Origin: Nostoc sp. T09
GTDB taxonomy: Bacteria > Cyanobacteriota > Cyanobacteriia > Cyanobacteriales > Nostocaceae
NCBI RefSeq assembly: GCF_002154695.1
Contig: NZ_MTAV01000174.1
Location: 1-55,230 of the forward strand
Length of the DNA: 55,230 nucleotides
Reading direction: 5' to 3'
Shown here: positions 43,418 through 52,165 of the stretch, piece after piece
Layout of the letters: each line of letters opens with the position of its first letter
Numbering within the stretch: position 1 is the stretch's first letter
Made by a program: the position numbers and the translations under genes
The notes under the pieces: generated by a model
Seen by the model: the letters and a program-made list of their open reading frames with translations, nothing else
The model's database searches: none
What the model was told of the DNA's origin: nothing

Positions 43418-44113
43418 TTACAAACCTCTGCTTTTGAGGATAAATTCTGCGATCGCTAAATCTTGGGGAGTTGTAACTTTGAGATTTGTCTCCTCACCTT
43501 GAACAATTCGGACTTCGATACCACACTTTTCAAACAAAGCCGCATCGTCAGTTACTTCCCAACCTTGACGCACACCTTCGGCGTGACACTGTTTCAATAA
43601 TTTCACATCAAATCCTTGAGGAGTTTGGGCTGCCCATAATTGGCTTCGGTCAGGCGTACTTTGGATTATGCCATGTTCATCAACGACTTTGATCGTGTCT
43701 TTGACGGGTACCGCGGCAATCAAACCTGAACAGTGGCGAATGGCTTGGGCACAGGAATTGAGTAAATCTGGTGTGGCTAGGCATCTAGCGCCATCGTGAA
43801 TCAAAACTTGCTCGGCGGCGGTTGGCAGCGCCTGCAAGCCATTGTAAACAGATTCTTGCCTAGTGGAGCCACCACGAATTAATTCCACTGGTTTAGTCAG
43901 CTTTAAGTTATCCAGAATTGCCCTTAAGTCATCCCAGTCAGTAGGTTGGGAAATAATTCCAATCCAACTGATGCTATGTGCCGCTTCTGCGGCTTTGAGC
44001 GTCCAAGTAATAATCGGTTGCGATCGCACTGTTAGTAGGAGTTTATTGCGGTCACTCCCCATTCTTCGTCCTATACCCGCAGCTGGAATTAGTAAATACA
44101 CAGAATTCTTCAA
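43418..44113 (-). CDS. ispD: 2-C-methyl-D-erythritol 4-phosphate cytidylyltransferase
   Basis: IspD, third step of the MEP pathway, transferring CMP to methylerythritol phosphate. The nucleotide-binding signature LIPAAGIGRRMGSDRNKLLL opens the protein; VLIHDGARCLATPDLL, AAVPVKDTIKVVDEHGII, LWAAQTPQGFDVKLLKQCH and VTDDAALFEKCGIEV are all present, with KVTTPQDLAIAEFIL at the C terminus. Full length at 231 residues. It diverges from the glycosyltransferase gene (57 bp apart) and lies upstream of scpB on the same strand. Confidence 0.95.
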   Translation of the reverse strand: MKNSVYLLIPAAGIGRRMGSDRNKLLLTVRSQPIITWTLKAAEAAHSISWIGIISQPTDWDDLRAILDNLKLTKPVELIRGGSTRQESVYNGLQALPTAAEQVLIHDGARCLATPDLLNSCAQAIRHCSGLIAAVPVKDTIKVVDEHGIIQSTPDRSQLWAAQTPQGFDVKLLKQCHAEGVRQGWEVTDDAALFEKCGIEVRIVQGEETNLKVTTPQDLAIAEFILKSRGL

Positions 44114-44170
44114 TCTTTTGGCTATATATTTTCCCCTAAAATAGGGAGCGAGTAAGCGTCAATAAATATT

Positions 44171-45130
44171 ATGCGAGTAGTAGCCCTTGTACCTGGCGGA
44201 ATTGGCGACCAAATTCTTTTGTTTCCGACTTTAGACGACCTGAAGCGTTATTACCCAAATGCTCAGATCGATGTCATAGTGGAACCCCGGTCAAAGGCTG
44301 CCTACCGGGTCAGCAAGTCAATTAACGAGGTACTGACCTTTGATTACAAAGATCGTAACAGTTTGGCAGATTGGGGTAATTTGGTGGGCATGATTCGCGA
44401 TCGCGAGTACGATGTCGCCATTGCTGTTGGACAAAGCTGGTTAGTGGGTCTTTTGCTCTGGTTGACGGGAATTCCCACACGCGTTGGCTATCAAGGTAAA
44501 GGAGCACTGTTTCTCACTCAAACTATAGCTTTTAAACCTTCCCAGTATTTGGCAGGGGTGTACCATGATTTGCTGCAACAGTTGGGCATTAACTCCCCTT
44601 GCCCAGAATTAGCAGTGAATGTGCCAAAACCAGATATTGAGTGGGCACAGAAGGAACAAAAGCGCCTAGGAGTCGATGAAACAGGTTATGTCTTGATTTA
44701 TCCTGGCTCTAGCCAATCATCCCCAGCTAAAGATTTAGATAAAATTTATCCTGCGAAAAACTGGCGGCAAATTATTCAAGACTTTCAACAAAAGCAGCCA
44801 GATTTGCCTGTAGTACTCGTTCAAGAACCTGAGGATGAACAAATTGTGCGATCGCTTTTGGAATCCTGTCCAAATATTAAGGTGACTTCCCCAGATAATA
44901 TCGGCAAGCTGGCTGCGATCGTTGGCGGTGCAAGTTTGATGTTAACTACTAACAGTGTAGCCCTGCAAGTTAGCGTTGCAGTTCAAACTTATACCATTGC
45001 CTTATTTGGAGCCACAGAGCCAGCGCAGTTATTGCCCAAGAGCGAGAAATTTTTAGCGATCAAATCCTCCACAAGTAAATTGGCAGATATTTCGCCCAAA
45101 GTAGTTTTAGAGAAAATCTGGGGTGGCTAA
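44171..45130 (+). CDS. Glycosyltransferase family 9 (heptosyltransferase-like)
   Basis: A 319-residue GT-B fold protein of family 9, to which the ADP-heptose:LPS heptosyltransferases belong. Blocks: VALVPGGIGDQILLFPTLDD at the N terminus, TGIPTRVGYQGKG, YVLIYPGSSQSSPAKD for the nucleotide-sugar domain, IVGGASLMLTTNSVALQVSV and ALFGATEPAQLLP near the end. In cyanobacteria the substrate is uncertain since their LPS core often lacks heptose; it presumably works in cell-surface polysaccharide synthesis. It stands alone, divergent from ispD. Confidence 0.87.
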   Translation: MRVVALVPGGIGDQILLFPTLDDLKRYYPNAQIDVIVEPRSKAAYRVSKSINEVLTFDYKDRNSLADWGNLVGMIRDREYDVAIAVGQSWLVGLLLWLTGIPTRVGYQGKGALFLTQTIAFKPSQYLAGVYHDLLQQLGINSPCPELAVNVPKPDIEWAQKEQKRLGVDETGYVLIYPGSSQSSPAKDLDKIYPAKNWRQIIQDFQQKQPDLPVVLVQEPEDEQIVRSLLESCPNIKVTSPDNIGKLAAIVGGASLMLTTNSVALQVSVAVQTYTIALFGATEPAQLLPKSEKFLAIKSSTSKLADISPKVVLEKIWGG

Positions 45131-45797
45131 ACCAGCAGCTACGCAAAAGGTTACAGACAAAAGGCATTTATGATGAGCTTTTGCACTGTTCTGTAAGCCT
45201 ACAGAACCAAACCCTACGAACCTTCTGCGGTTTCTCAGTAGGGGAAGCTACCTTTGTAGGTGAGTTCCCCTAATTTGAACGCTTTGTTACTCAATGGATT
45301 GGGTTGCCAATCTCATTATCAGATCAAAATCTAGGAAACTCACGGTCAAAACAACTCACGCCTTTACATTTATTAAATCCGCTACGTAGCGGATTTAAGT
45401 TTATTTACTGAAAAAAGTTTTTAGAAAAGTAGATTTATTTTGCGGAAAATCGTTAGTTTCGCCAAACTTTTGGGAAAAATACAATTTGAATTACTCCAAT
45501 CATCTGTATTTTACTCAAACTTTTGAACCTGGAGGCACATTTTGCTTTAAACAAATAATTTGTAGAGTTGTTACGAAATGAATAGTCAAAGATTTACGTT
45601 AAAACAAAGACTAACAACCTCAGGCTTAATGACTGAGGAGACTCGGCTTTTGGGCGATCGCATGTTATTAAAATCATTGAATTTGTTCAGCCTATAAGTG
45701 AATCTAACACCCCAAATTAGTATTTCTTAGTTAGCCTATTGTCTTTAGGCAGGTGCATTTACCGTGAGTTATGTTGAGCTATCAAAAGGAAAAATAA
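45131..45797. other. Intergenic region with palindromes
   Basis: About 670 bases, no gene. At 45231-45275 a repeat-like dyad (AGTAGGGGAAGCTACC...GGTGAGTTCCCC) follows the glycosyltransferase; a perfect 26-bp palindrome lies at 45373-45398. 45410-45640 is AT-rich. A HIP1 site is near 45655, and the presumed promoter and the AAAAGGAAAAAT ribosome binding site of the next gene come last. Confidence 0.5.
45373..45398. terminator. Perfect 26-bp palindrome, possible terminator or repeat
   Basis: TTAAATCCGCTAC followed at once by its exact complement GTAGCGGATTTAA. It is a loopless palindrome; in RNA it would form a hairpin followed by GTTTATTTACTG. It lies 240 bp past the glycosyltransferase stop, far for a terminator, so it may instead be a dispersed palindromic element or protein-binding site. 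Confidence 0.4.
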
Positions 45798-46559
45798 ATG
45801 GCGATTCGATTGCATGGCTTTCTTAGCAGTCCCAAGCGTTTCATTCAGATTGAAAGCCAGCCTCATCATATAACTGCAATTTTCAAAAGAATTTTACACT
45901 TTCAGTGCTTACATCGCTGCAAATTTGCCGATGTTCATAATGCTTATTATGACTGTGAAGCAGACGGAACTATAACTTTCTACCAAGCAAAAAAAGACGC
46001 AGCTTGTGAGCCAGGTATTTGGACTTATCTTGTATATGAATGTCTAGAAGGCGAAGAAACAATATTCTGTGATTCGTTTATCAATACAACCACAAATTCT
46101 TTGCAACTACTATTAGCTGGTTCTCAACTGCCTCAAGTTGCTGTAGATATTAATGAATACCTTAAATATAAAGATAACGAATGTGAATATTTAGATATGC
46201 AGCTTCCTGATGATTGGAATAATCAATTAGGAAGAGAAATTGCCGATCTGCTGCTTGAAGAAGTAAAAGCGTTTAAAACTTCATCTGTGTTTGCAGAAGC
46301 TGTGGGCAAAGAATATATGCAAGCAACTTTAGATGGATTTATTCAAGTAGCCCAAGATATTTTAGTCAAAAATGGTACAGTCAGAGATTTTGAATCTGCT
46401 CAATATGATGTGCTAAATAAAATTCAAATTGATGATATAGCTAACTTAATTATTGAATATAACGATTATCGTATATGGCAAGCTGCTTTACCCAGCAAAT
46501 CGAAAGCAGTGGAATTTGCTTTTAATGCTGCATTAAGCTTTATATGCCGCCTTAAGTGA
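45798..46559 (+). CDS. Hypothetical protein without recognised family
   Basis: A 253-residue soluble protein, slightly acidic, with six or more cysteines in its first half (FQCLHRCKF, YYDCEADGT, DAACEPGIWTYLVYECLEG, FCDSF). The second half is helical (QLGREIADLLLEEVKAFKTS, then FAEAVGKEYMQATLDGFIQV). There is no signal peptide or membrane span. Composition and regular pattern make it a convincing gene, preceded by AAAAGGAAAAAT. It is convergent with crr6. I recognise no domain; the cysteine-rich front could bind metal, but the spacing does not match a known motif. Confidence 0.75.
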   Translation: MAIRLHGFLSSPKRFIQIESQPHHITAIFKRILHFQCLHRCKFADVHNAYYDCEADGTITFYQAKKDAACEPGIWTYLVYECLEGEETIFCDSFINTTTNSLQLLLAGSQLPQVAVDINEYLKYKDNECEYLDMQLPDDWNNQLGREIADLLLEEVKAFKTSSVFAEAVGKEYMQATLDGFIQVAQDILVKNGTVRDFESAQYDVLNKIQIDDIANLIIEYNDYRIWQAALPSKSKAVEFAFNAALSFICRLK

Positions 46560-46644
46560 TTTCAAAAATACTTATGACCAACCTCATGAGTAATGGAAAA
46601 CTAAAATGACACAGTTTCAAATATTTCCATTACTCATGAAATGC

Positions 46645-47115
46645 TTAAAAAGTTTCAAAGAAAGCGTCATCTAATTCGTAACCTAGTATTTGTGCCAGAG
46701 ATTTTAGTCGTGATTGAGTAGGTAGCCCCTGCTGTTTTAGCCAATCACTTAAAATAAAGATTTTTTGCATCAAAAATATTTCTAAGGCTTCAGGATTAAA
46801 TTGAATGCCTTCTTTAGCACTAAACTGGTGCGGTACAAGCATGGCAGTATAACGGGCAAATTCTCCAGCTTTCCAATCTAATAAAAATGGTAACCAGGGA
46901 TATTTCGCATCTAGACGGACAAACCACAGCCGCACCTCAGGAACCTCTGAAAGTTCCCTTGGGTCCCCTGGTTCCAGGTCATACTTGATATCAAAGCGCA
47001 GTTGCTGTTCGTGGGATGCAATTGCTCCCTCTTGGAATTTCTCAATCACCGTTGAGGCGGGCGACAGATCCAGATTGTTAATGGAGTCAGTATTGATTGC
47101 GATCGTGATTGTCAT
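46645..47115 (-). CDS. crr6: CRR6-type NDH-1 assembly factor (NdhI maturation)
   Basis: A 156-residue soluble protein of the CRR6/DUF1817 family. In chloroplasts CRR6 assists maturation of NdhI, the ferredoxin-type subunit of NDH-1; the cyanobacterial homologue has a related role. Family-like blocks are VRLWFVRLDAKYPWLPFLLD, GEFARYTAMLVPHQFSAKEG, NPEALEIFLMQKIFILSDWL and SLAQILGYELDDAFFETF. I chose the ATG at 47115, which begins MTITIAINTDSINNLDLSPA; the frame is open 24 codons further up, but those lack family character. It complements ndhC-K-J at the other end of the window. The family call rests on memory of its C-terminal block. Confidence 0.75.
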   Translation of the reverse strand: MTITIAINTDSINNLDLSPASTVIEKFQEGAIASHEQQLRFDIKYDLEPGDPRELSEVPEVRLWFVRLDAKYPWLPFLLDWKAGEFARYTAMLVPHQFSAKEGIQFNPEALEIFLMQKIFILSDWLKQQGLPTQSRLKSLAQILGYELDDAFFETF

Positions 47116-47235
47116 TGACTCAGCAGCCACTTTCTTTATGCTCAACTGTAGGCTTGACAATTTACAGTAGCAGCTTTCAGGTAGCAACGCTACATTTGCT
47201 GTGAATTTGCTGCCATTTTGATGGGCAAAATTAAA

Positions 47236-47255
47236 GACGCGATTAATATCGCGTC
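47236..47255. repeat. Palindromic repeat hairpin
   Basis: GACGCGAT-TAAT-ATCGCGTC, an 8-bp perfect stem with a 4-base loop, followed by a second GACGTTATAG-like dyad with TAACGTC. A related hairpin occurs at 25310-25331 (AAGACGCG...CGCGTCTT). Both belong to the GACGCG palindrome type scattered through Nostocales genomes. Confidence 0.7.
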
Positions 47256-47331
47256 CTATAACGTCTTTGTCTATTTGCCGAAATTTAAAGGAAATTCATT
47301 TGCTTAAGAGTTATTGGCATTCATTTCACCT

Positions 47332-47475
47332 CTAGACCTCCTGTTGAAAAGATAGGTAGTCTACGGCTAAGAATGACATCTTGCCACCTTCGCTTTGTAT
47401 TTCCCTATAGAGTATGCCATTAACATTGATGCATTCCTGGTTCATACCTAAAGGTATAAACTCTGTGCTTTGCAT
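47332..47475 (-). CDS. Small protein of 47 residues, unknown function
   Basis: Found by eye on the minus strand: ATG 47475, preceded by AAAGGATAAGTAT with AAGGA as ribosome binding site, runs 47 codons to TAG: begins MQSTEFIPLGMNQECINVNG, continues ILYREIQSEGGKMSFLAVDY and ends LSFQQEV. The composition is that of a compact folded peptide, with a beta-like first half and no membrane span. It lies 216 bp upstream of crr6 on the same strand. I do not know the family. The good ribosome binding site and balanced composition make it more than a chance frame. Confidence 0.55.
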   Translation of the reverse strand: MQSTEFIPLGMNQECINVNGILYREIQSEGGKMSFLAVDYLSFQQEV

Positions 47476-48582
47476 ATACTTATCCTTTGTAATTTTGTTT
47501 ACTTTAGTTACCTACTCCATAAAAATTACACAGTAAATACTTAAACTGAAATAAATCTTATTTGGCTCTAATAAATATCAATTTAATTTTCGGCTTTCTG
47601 TATTTACCTGTTAGACATTATGTAAATTTGCGGACGGTATGTTAATACGTGAATATGCTGAATTTTCCTTGGTTTTGGCAATGATTTCCGTGTTAATTCC
47701 ATTACGATTTTTGCTTGATGATGCTAAGCAAAAATTATTATTTTCTTTTTCTAGATTAATTACATTATATTCGTAGACTGAATTATACAACTGGATGGAT
47801 AAGTAACTACAAATAGCTAATAGGGGAAGATAAATAAAGAAAAATTAGTATATACTCAGATTTTTTTCGCAAATTTTCTCTTTAGCAAAATATTAAAAAA
47901 AGTTGAAATTAGTTTTGCTCAGCAAACGATCGCTAAATTATTTACTTAAGATTTACTTAATAAATTAATTACTTTTCAGTTTTGCATATGTTTAAAATAA
48001 ATTGCTACTATAAGTAACCGTATTTATATCATTTATGTGTAAATTATTAAACACAAAAATTGTTGATTTTCGCCAAGCGAACTGATGTGTAGGTAAGGAA
48101 AAAAGGCAGACGCAAAATAGACACAGAGTAGTTCACAAAAGGGAAACCTTGAGAATTTTTGCGGTGCTTGGAGTAGCGAAGTTACTGCGATGGTGAGGTA
48201 AGACTGTAATTTAAGCAAACAGGAGCAACTTGCGTCAGTAGATCTGCTCAACGCAGTGACTCCCTATAAACAACTGCTGTAAGGGTTCCCGGCTTAGGCA
48301 ACTGGATATAGCTGTTTTATTCGGGCATGGAACACACCTGCTTTTAGGTGGACATTACCAACTAATTTAAGCTAAAGTTGTAATGAGTTTGTTTTAGATT
48401 AAGAACTGGCAAAACAACCTCAACAAACAAAAAATCTTTACCTTCACCTGTAATTCCCGCAGCGATCGCCAGCAATAACGCAGGTAAGGACTAATAGTAG
48501 TAATATCCTCACATATAAGTAAGAATAATCAATTAACCTAAAATTGGGAAAATTGTCCTCAACAATTAACAAACTTAAAAAT
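47476..48582. other. Long AT-rich intergenic region upstream of the Fur-type gene
   Basis: About 1.1 kb. The stretch 47500-48040 is strongly AT-rich with stops in all frames. A 72-codon minus frame at 48033-48251 lacks a ribosome binding site and protein character and I leave it out. The presumed promoter of the Fur-type regulator is between 48400 and 48582 (AATAATCAATTAACC-like AT-rich tract near 48525); autoregulation is common in this family, but I see no clear Fur or Per box. One HIP1 site near 48462. Confidence 0.5.
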
Positions 48583-49029
48583 ATGCAAAAACAAGCAATA
48601 ACTACAAAACCAATTCGTTCTTTAGAAGATGCTCTTGAGCAGTGTCAACTGTTAGGAATGCGCGTCAGCCGTCAGCGTCGCTTTATTCTTGAACTGCTTT
48701 GGCAAGCAAATGAACATCTTTCTGCTAGAGAGATTTACGATCGCTTGAACCAGCAAGGTAAAGATATCGGTCATACTTCTGTCTATCAAAATTTAGAAGC
48801 TTTATCCAGTCAAGGTATCATTGAGTGTATTGAACGCTGTGACGGGCGTTTATACGGTAACATCAGTGATTCTCATAGTCATGTCAACTGCGTTGATACC
48901 AATCAAATTCTCGACGTTCATATAGAACTACCAGAAGAATTTATCCGCCAAGTTGAACAGCAAACAGGAGTACGGATTACTGATTACAGTATTAATTTTT
49001 ATGGTTACCGCCATGCCCAAGAAAGCTGA
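48583..49029 (+). CDS. perR: Fur family regulator, PerR/FurC-like
   Basis: A 148-residue Fur superfamily repressor. The winged-helix DNA-binding part spans about 20-90 (GMRVSRQRRFILELLWQANE, HLSAREIYDRLNQQGKDIGH, SVYQNLEALSSQGIIECIE), followed by the metal-binding dimerisation domain with SDSHSHVNC and VHIELPEEF. The usual paired CxxC motifs of Fur are missing; only one cysteine is left at the first position, as in cyanobacterial FurC/PerR, the peroxide-responsive member, which the sequence most resembles. I start at ATG 48583 (MQKQAITTKPIRSLEDALEQ); a TTG at 48544 would add 13 residues. Symbol is a best guess among Fur paralogues. Confidence 0.85.
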   Translation: MQKQAITTKPIRSLEDALEQCQLLGMRVSRQRRFILELLWQANEHLSAREIYDRLNQQGKDIGHTSVYQNLEALSSQGIIECIERCDGRLYGNISDSHSHVNCVDTNQILDVHIELPEEFIRQVEQQTGVRITDYSINFYGYRHAQES

Positions 49030-49041
49030 TCGCAAAAACAA

Positions 49042-52032
49042 TTAAGGTAAATCTACAGGCACAGTCGGTTCATCTTCTTGGCTTTCAATTAACCCGATAT
49101 TAAGAATATTTTCCCCATAAATATCTGTGTTTGCCGCAGAATTAAAGCTACTTAGGGGAGAGTTCTCTGACACGAACCGTTTCAAGCGTTGAAACTCTTC
49201 TAAAGAGAAAATAGCACCATTTAACATTGCATATTCTTTCTGCACTTCTGATACAAGAGAATCACATAAACAGGTGTAGGTGAAGTTTGCGCCTGTGAAG
49301 TTTGCGCCTGTGAGGTTTGCACTTGTGAGATTTGCGCCTGTGAGGTTTGCGCCTGTGAGGTTTGCACCACTTAAATTCGCGCCGATGAGGTTTGCACTTG
49401 CTAGATTTGCATCTGTAAGGTTTGCACCAGCTAAATTCGCACCCATCAATGCTGCTTCTAAGAAATTAGTTTGTCTGAGATTTACCCTAGCTAACATCAC
49501 GTGTAACAAAAATGCCCCCGACAAGTTGATACCAGCGAGGGAATGGGATCTGACTCGTTTTGTAAAAGCATTTACGGATAACACTGCTGTTCTACCAATT
49601 AGCATGAACAGCGCTTGGGGATTAAATTCTGCTAAATTTTTATGATTTCCACAAGGTGAAAAAGAGACTTTAGCTACGCGATCGCAAGCACAAAGTAATA
49701 AAAATAAATTGAGTCCTACGACTGCATTTATTTGTTCGATATTAATAGGGTTTTGCAGGGTATGGAAATAAGTCAAAGCTTTGTGTGCTATACCCTCCTC
49801 TAACCAACGACCTTGACAGTAGTCACGCCAGAAAGACTCAAGACGTTGAAACAACACTTCAAAGGAAAATTGCCACTTTTGCTGACGGCGCAATCCTTCG
49901 ATCGCGAGTGCTTCTATTTCCTGACTGAGAATACCGTAACCGAGTAAGTTGTAAAGGTGCTGGGCAACACTAGAGGGAGAGTCAAGAATGAATGTAGATT
50001 TACTATCAGCTGGTTCTTGACGCTGAGTTAGGATTTTCAATTGGGCAGCAATAGCTTCAGCGCAAAGATATTCCCCTAAATTAGGGTGAGTGAATTCAGT
50101 GCTAAGTAATGAATGCTGGCTTCTAAAATAAAAAGTCGGTAGGGTTTGAAGAGAAAATTCTTTAGATAAATTTATTTTAGGGCGATCGCTGTGTAAAATC
50201 TGGAGAGCGATCCCCTGCATTTGCTCAAGTAAATCTTGGGGATGGCGATTAGAAAGTAAATTGGCGATCGCTTCTGGTGTACGGTGGATATGAGCCGACC
50301 CTGAGCGCAGGAGCATTGTTTTTGTACCACCTGTGAGCGGATAGCCCAACAACCATCGATTGAGACGATGGTAAATTTCCCATAACAGAGGTGCGCTTGT
50401 AGCTTCTTGGGAATTAGCAGCTAATTGTAATATTTCCTCATCCAACAATCCGTCACGGTGTAGCACACCTAACAAATACAGCATCAAAGGTTGGCGGACT
50501 AAGGCGGAGAGTTGTGGTAACTTTGATTTTCTGAGAAATAACCCTGCCTGTTTTAAGAACGTAAAGTAATTTTGAGCTACGGGCAAAGATTGTACTGTAG
50601 TCCATTGCTGAAACCAATATCTGAGATCCTCTACATCCAACGGCTGGATGGTAATTCTTTTCAATTGCTGTGGTAATGCGGGGGCAATTTGCTGTAAAGT
50701 TTCTGTCCGACTCGTCAATAAAATTTTATGTCGTCCTTGCAACTGCAAGTTCAGCAACTCTTGAATAAAAAGCTCTTTTGCCCTGTTAGCTTGCTTAGTT
50801 GGCGGTAGTTCATCTAAACCATCAAGCAGCAAAAGACAGCGAGGATGATCTTGCTTTAACCAAGTAGCAAAATTTAGCTGTAAATCTAGTGGAAAAACTG
50901 AATTTAGGGTTGCTACTAAACTTTGACCGTATGTTATGTCTCGCAGCCGAATCAGAATCGGCATCCAAGTAGGATAAAGTTCCCATGCTACCTTTGCTGC
51001 CCAAATTTGGCAGAAACTAGTTTTACCATAACCAGGTTCCGCTTCAATTACAGCAATAGTTTCTAAATCAGCTAGCTGTTGCTGCGCCCATGCTTGTAAA
51101 TCAATAGAAGAGCCAATTTTTTGACCTTGCTCAAAACTACTTTCCTCCTGTATTGGCAAACCTTTGAGGGGAACATAGATATCTTTGAGAGCAAAGGATT
51201 CCATAAATAACGGTTGACCGAGGCTTTGAAGTAACCTAACTCGGTAACTCTCTCTATAAGCATCAATTTTGTCATCTATTGTAGGGCTGTGAGAGCTTTC
51301 TACTAGTTCAGCTTCTAGGGTGACAGAATTGGATGGGAAGGAATTTCCTAAACGGACAAATTTTTGTAGTTGGGCTAGAGGCGCAGGATTCTCCGCAATA
51401 ACTTTCAGCAAATAACCAGGAAGTGCGTGTGACAAACGCTGCGTTAACAGTTTCGCCTCAACCTCCTCTGCACCATTAGCAACAAACCAACCTATAGCCA
51501 CATTATTGATTTGTTGTACCAGGAATGAGTCCGCTACCAAAGAAAGTGCTTGTTCCGCTTGAGTGTCAGTTAGTTTTCCTGGGTTGAGTGTATTTAACAA
51601 CTCATGCAGGTGAGCGCTTTGGAGGGAAGATTCGGCTTTTTCTCTTACACCCTGATTCTTGATAATTGCTCGATCTAACCAAGGTTTTTGCAGGCTGACT
51701 TCCTGATCTAGAACTTGTTGCAAACTATGAAGATAGGCAATTTGAAATACTAGCCATGTACCCTCATTACGTTTTAAGGGTTTTTTTTGGCTGAGATAAC
51801 GTAGTAGATTTTCAGTCAAATGAGCAATATCGGTAATTTCTTCCCAAACAGCTTTTAGAGGTAGTTCCAATACCTCTGTTAGGGTACAAATATCAAATGG
51901 CATCAGGCTTTTAACTTCCATGTCCTGAACAATACGGTAGGCAACACCTGCCATTTGCCCCACTGACAATCCACTAAGGCTGTGTATTTCGATACAGTTT
52001 TCCGCTAACCAATGCCGAATATGAAGGTTCAT
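49042..52032 (-). CDS. NACHT-family NTPase with pentapeptide repeats
   Basis: A 996-residue STAND ATPase. Residues about 1-270 are helical and unassigned; the NACHT domain occupies about 320-560 with Walker A EPGYGKTSFC near 330-339, Walker B CLLLLDGLDELPP near 397-409 and the sensor strand HKILLTSRTETL. A helical region with NLGEYLCAEAIAAQL follows. From about 850 to 917 there are at least eleven consecutive pentapeptides of the A(N/D)LxG type (GANLAGANLTDANLASANL), which fold as a right-handed beta-helix; their DNA is a visible 15-bp tandem repeat near 49280-49480. NACHT proteins often sense invaders or stress, with the repeat part as sensor. No partner gene is evident; its start is 133 bp from a divergent DUF3685 gene. 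Confidence 0.9.
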   Translation of the reverse strand: MNLHIRHWLAENCIEIHSLSGLSVGQMAGVAYRIVQDMEVKSLMPFDICTLTEVLELPLKAVWEEITDIAHLTENLLRYLSQKKPLKRNEGTWLVFQIAYLHSLQQVLDQEVSLQKPWLDRAIIKNQGVREKAESSLQSAHLHELLNTLNPGKLTDTQAEQALSLVADSFLVQQINNVAIGWFVANGAEEVEAKLLTQRLSHALPGYLLKVIAENPAPLAQLQKFVRLGNSFPSNSVTLEAELVESSHSPTIDDKIDAYRESYRVRLLQSLGQPLFMESFALKDIYVPLKGLPIQEESSFEQGQKIGSSIDLQAWAQQQLADLETIAVIEAEPGYGKTSFCQIWAAKVAWELYPTWMPILIRLRDITYGQSLVATLNSVFPLDLQLNFATWLKQDHPRCLLLLDGLDELPPTKQANRAKELFIQELLNLQLQGRHKILLTSRTETLQQIAPALPQQLKRITIQPLDVEDLRYWFQQWTTVQSLPVAQNYFTFLKQAGLFLRKSKLPQLSALVRQPLMLYLLGVLHRDGLLDEEILQLAANSQEATSAPLLWEIYHRLNRWLLGYPLTGGTKTMLLRSGSAHIHRTPEAIANLLSNRHPQDLLEQMQGIALQILHSDRPKINLSKEFSLQTLPTFYFRSQHSLLSTEFTHPNLGEYLCAEAIAAQLKILTQRQEPADSKSTFILDSPSSVAQHLYNLLGYGILSQEIEALAIEGLRRQQKWQFSFEVLFQRLESFWRDYCQGRWLEEGIAHKALTYFHTLQNPINIEQINAVVGLNLFLLLCACDRVAKVSFSPCGNHKNLAEFNPQALFMLIGRTAVLSVNAFTKRVRSHSLAGINLSGAFLLHVMLARVNLRQTNFLEAALMGANLAGANLTDANLASANLIGANLSGANLTGANLTGANLTSANLTGANFTGANFTYTCLCDSLVSEVQKEYAMLNGAIFSLEEFQRLKRFVSENSPLSSFNSAANTDIYGENILNIGLIESQEDEPTVPVDLP

Positions 52033-52165
52033 TTAATTACATAGGTTAATGGCTGTCTATGGCAATTATGCTCCATTTTTCAGGTTGCGCAAAGAAGTCA
52101 CAATGAAGAGTATCGAAGTTGTTTTGTAGCTGGGGAAGAACAGGGTTTCTGTTTTTGAGCAAACT

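Noticed and set aside
48033-48251. 72-codon minus-strand frame upstream of the Fur-type gene
   Set aside because: No ribosome binding site, low-quality composition, lies in regulatory AT-rich DNA.
49280-49645. 121-codon plus-strand frame with KFAPVRFAP repeats
   Set aside because: It is the antisense reading of the pentapeptide-repeat part of the NACHT protein.
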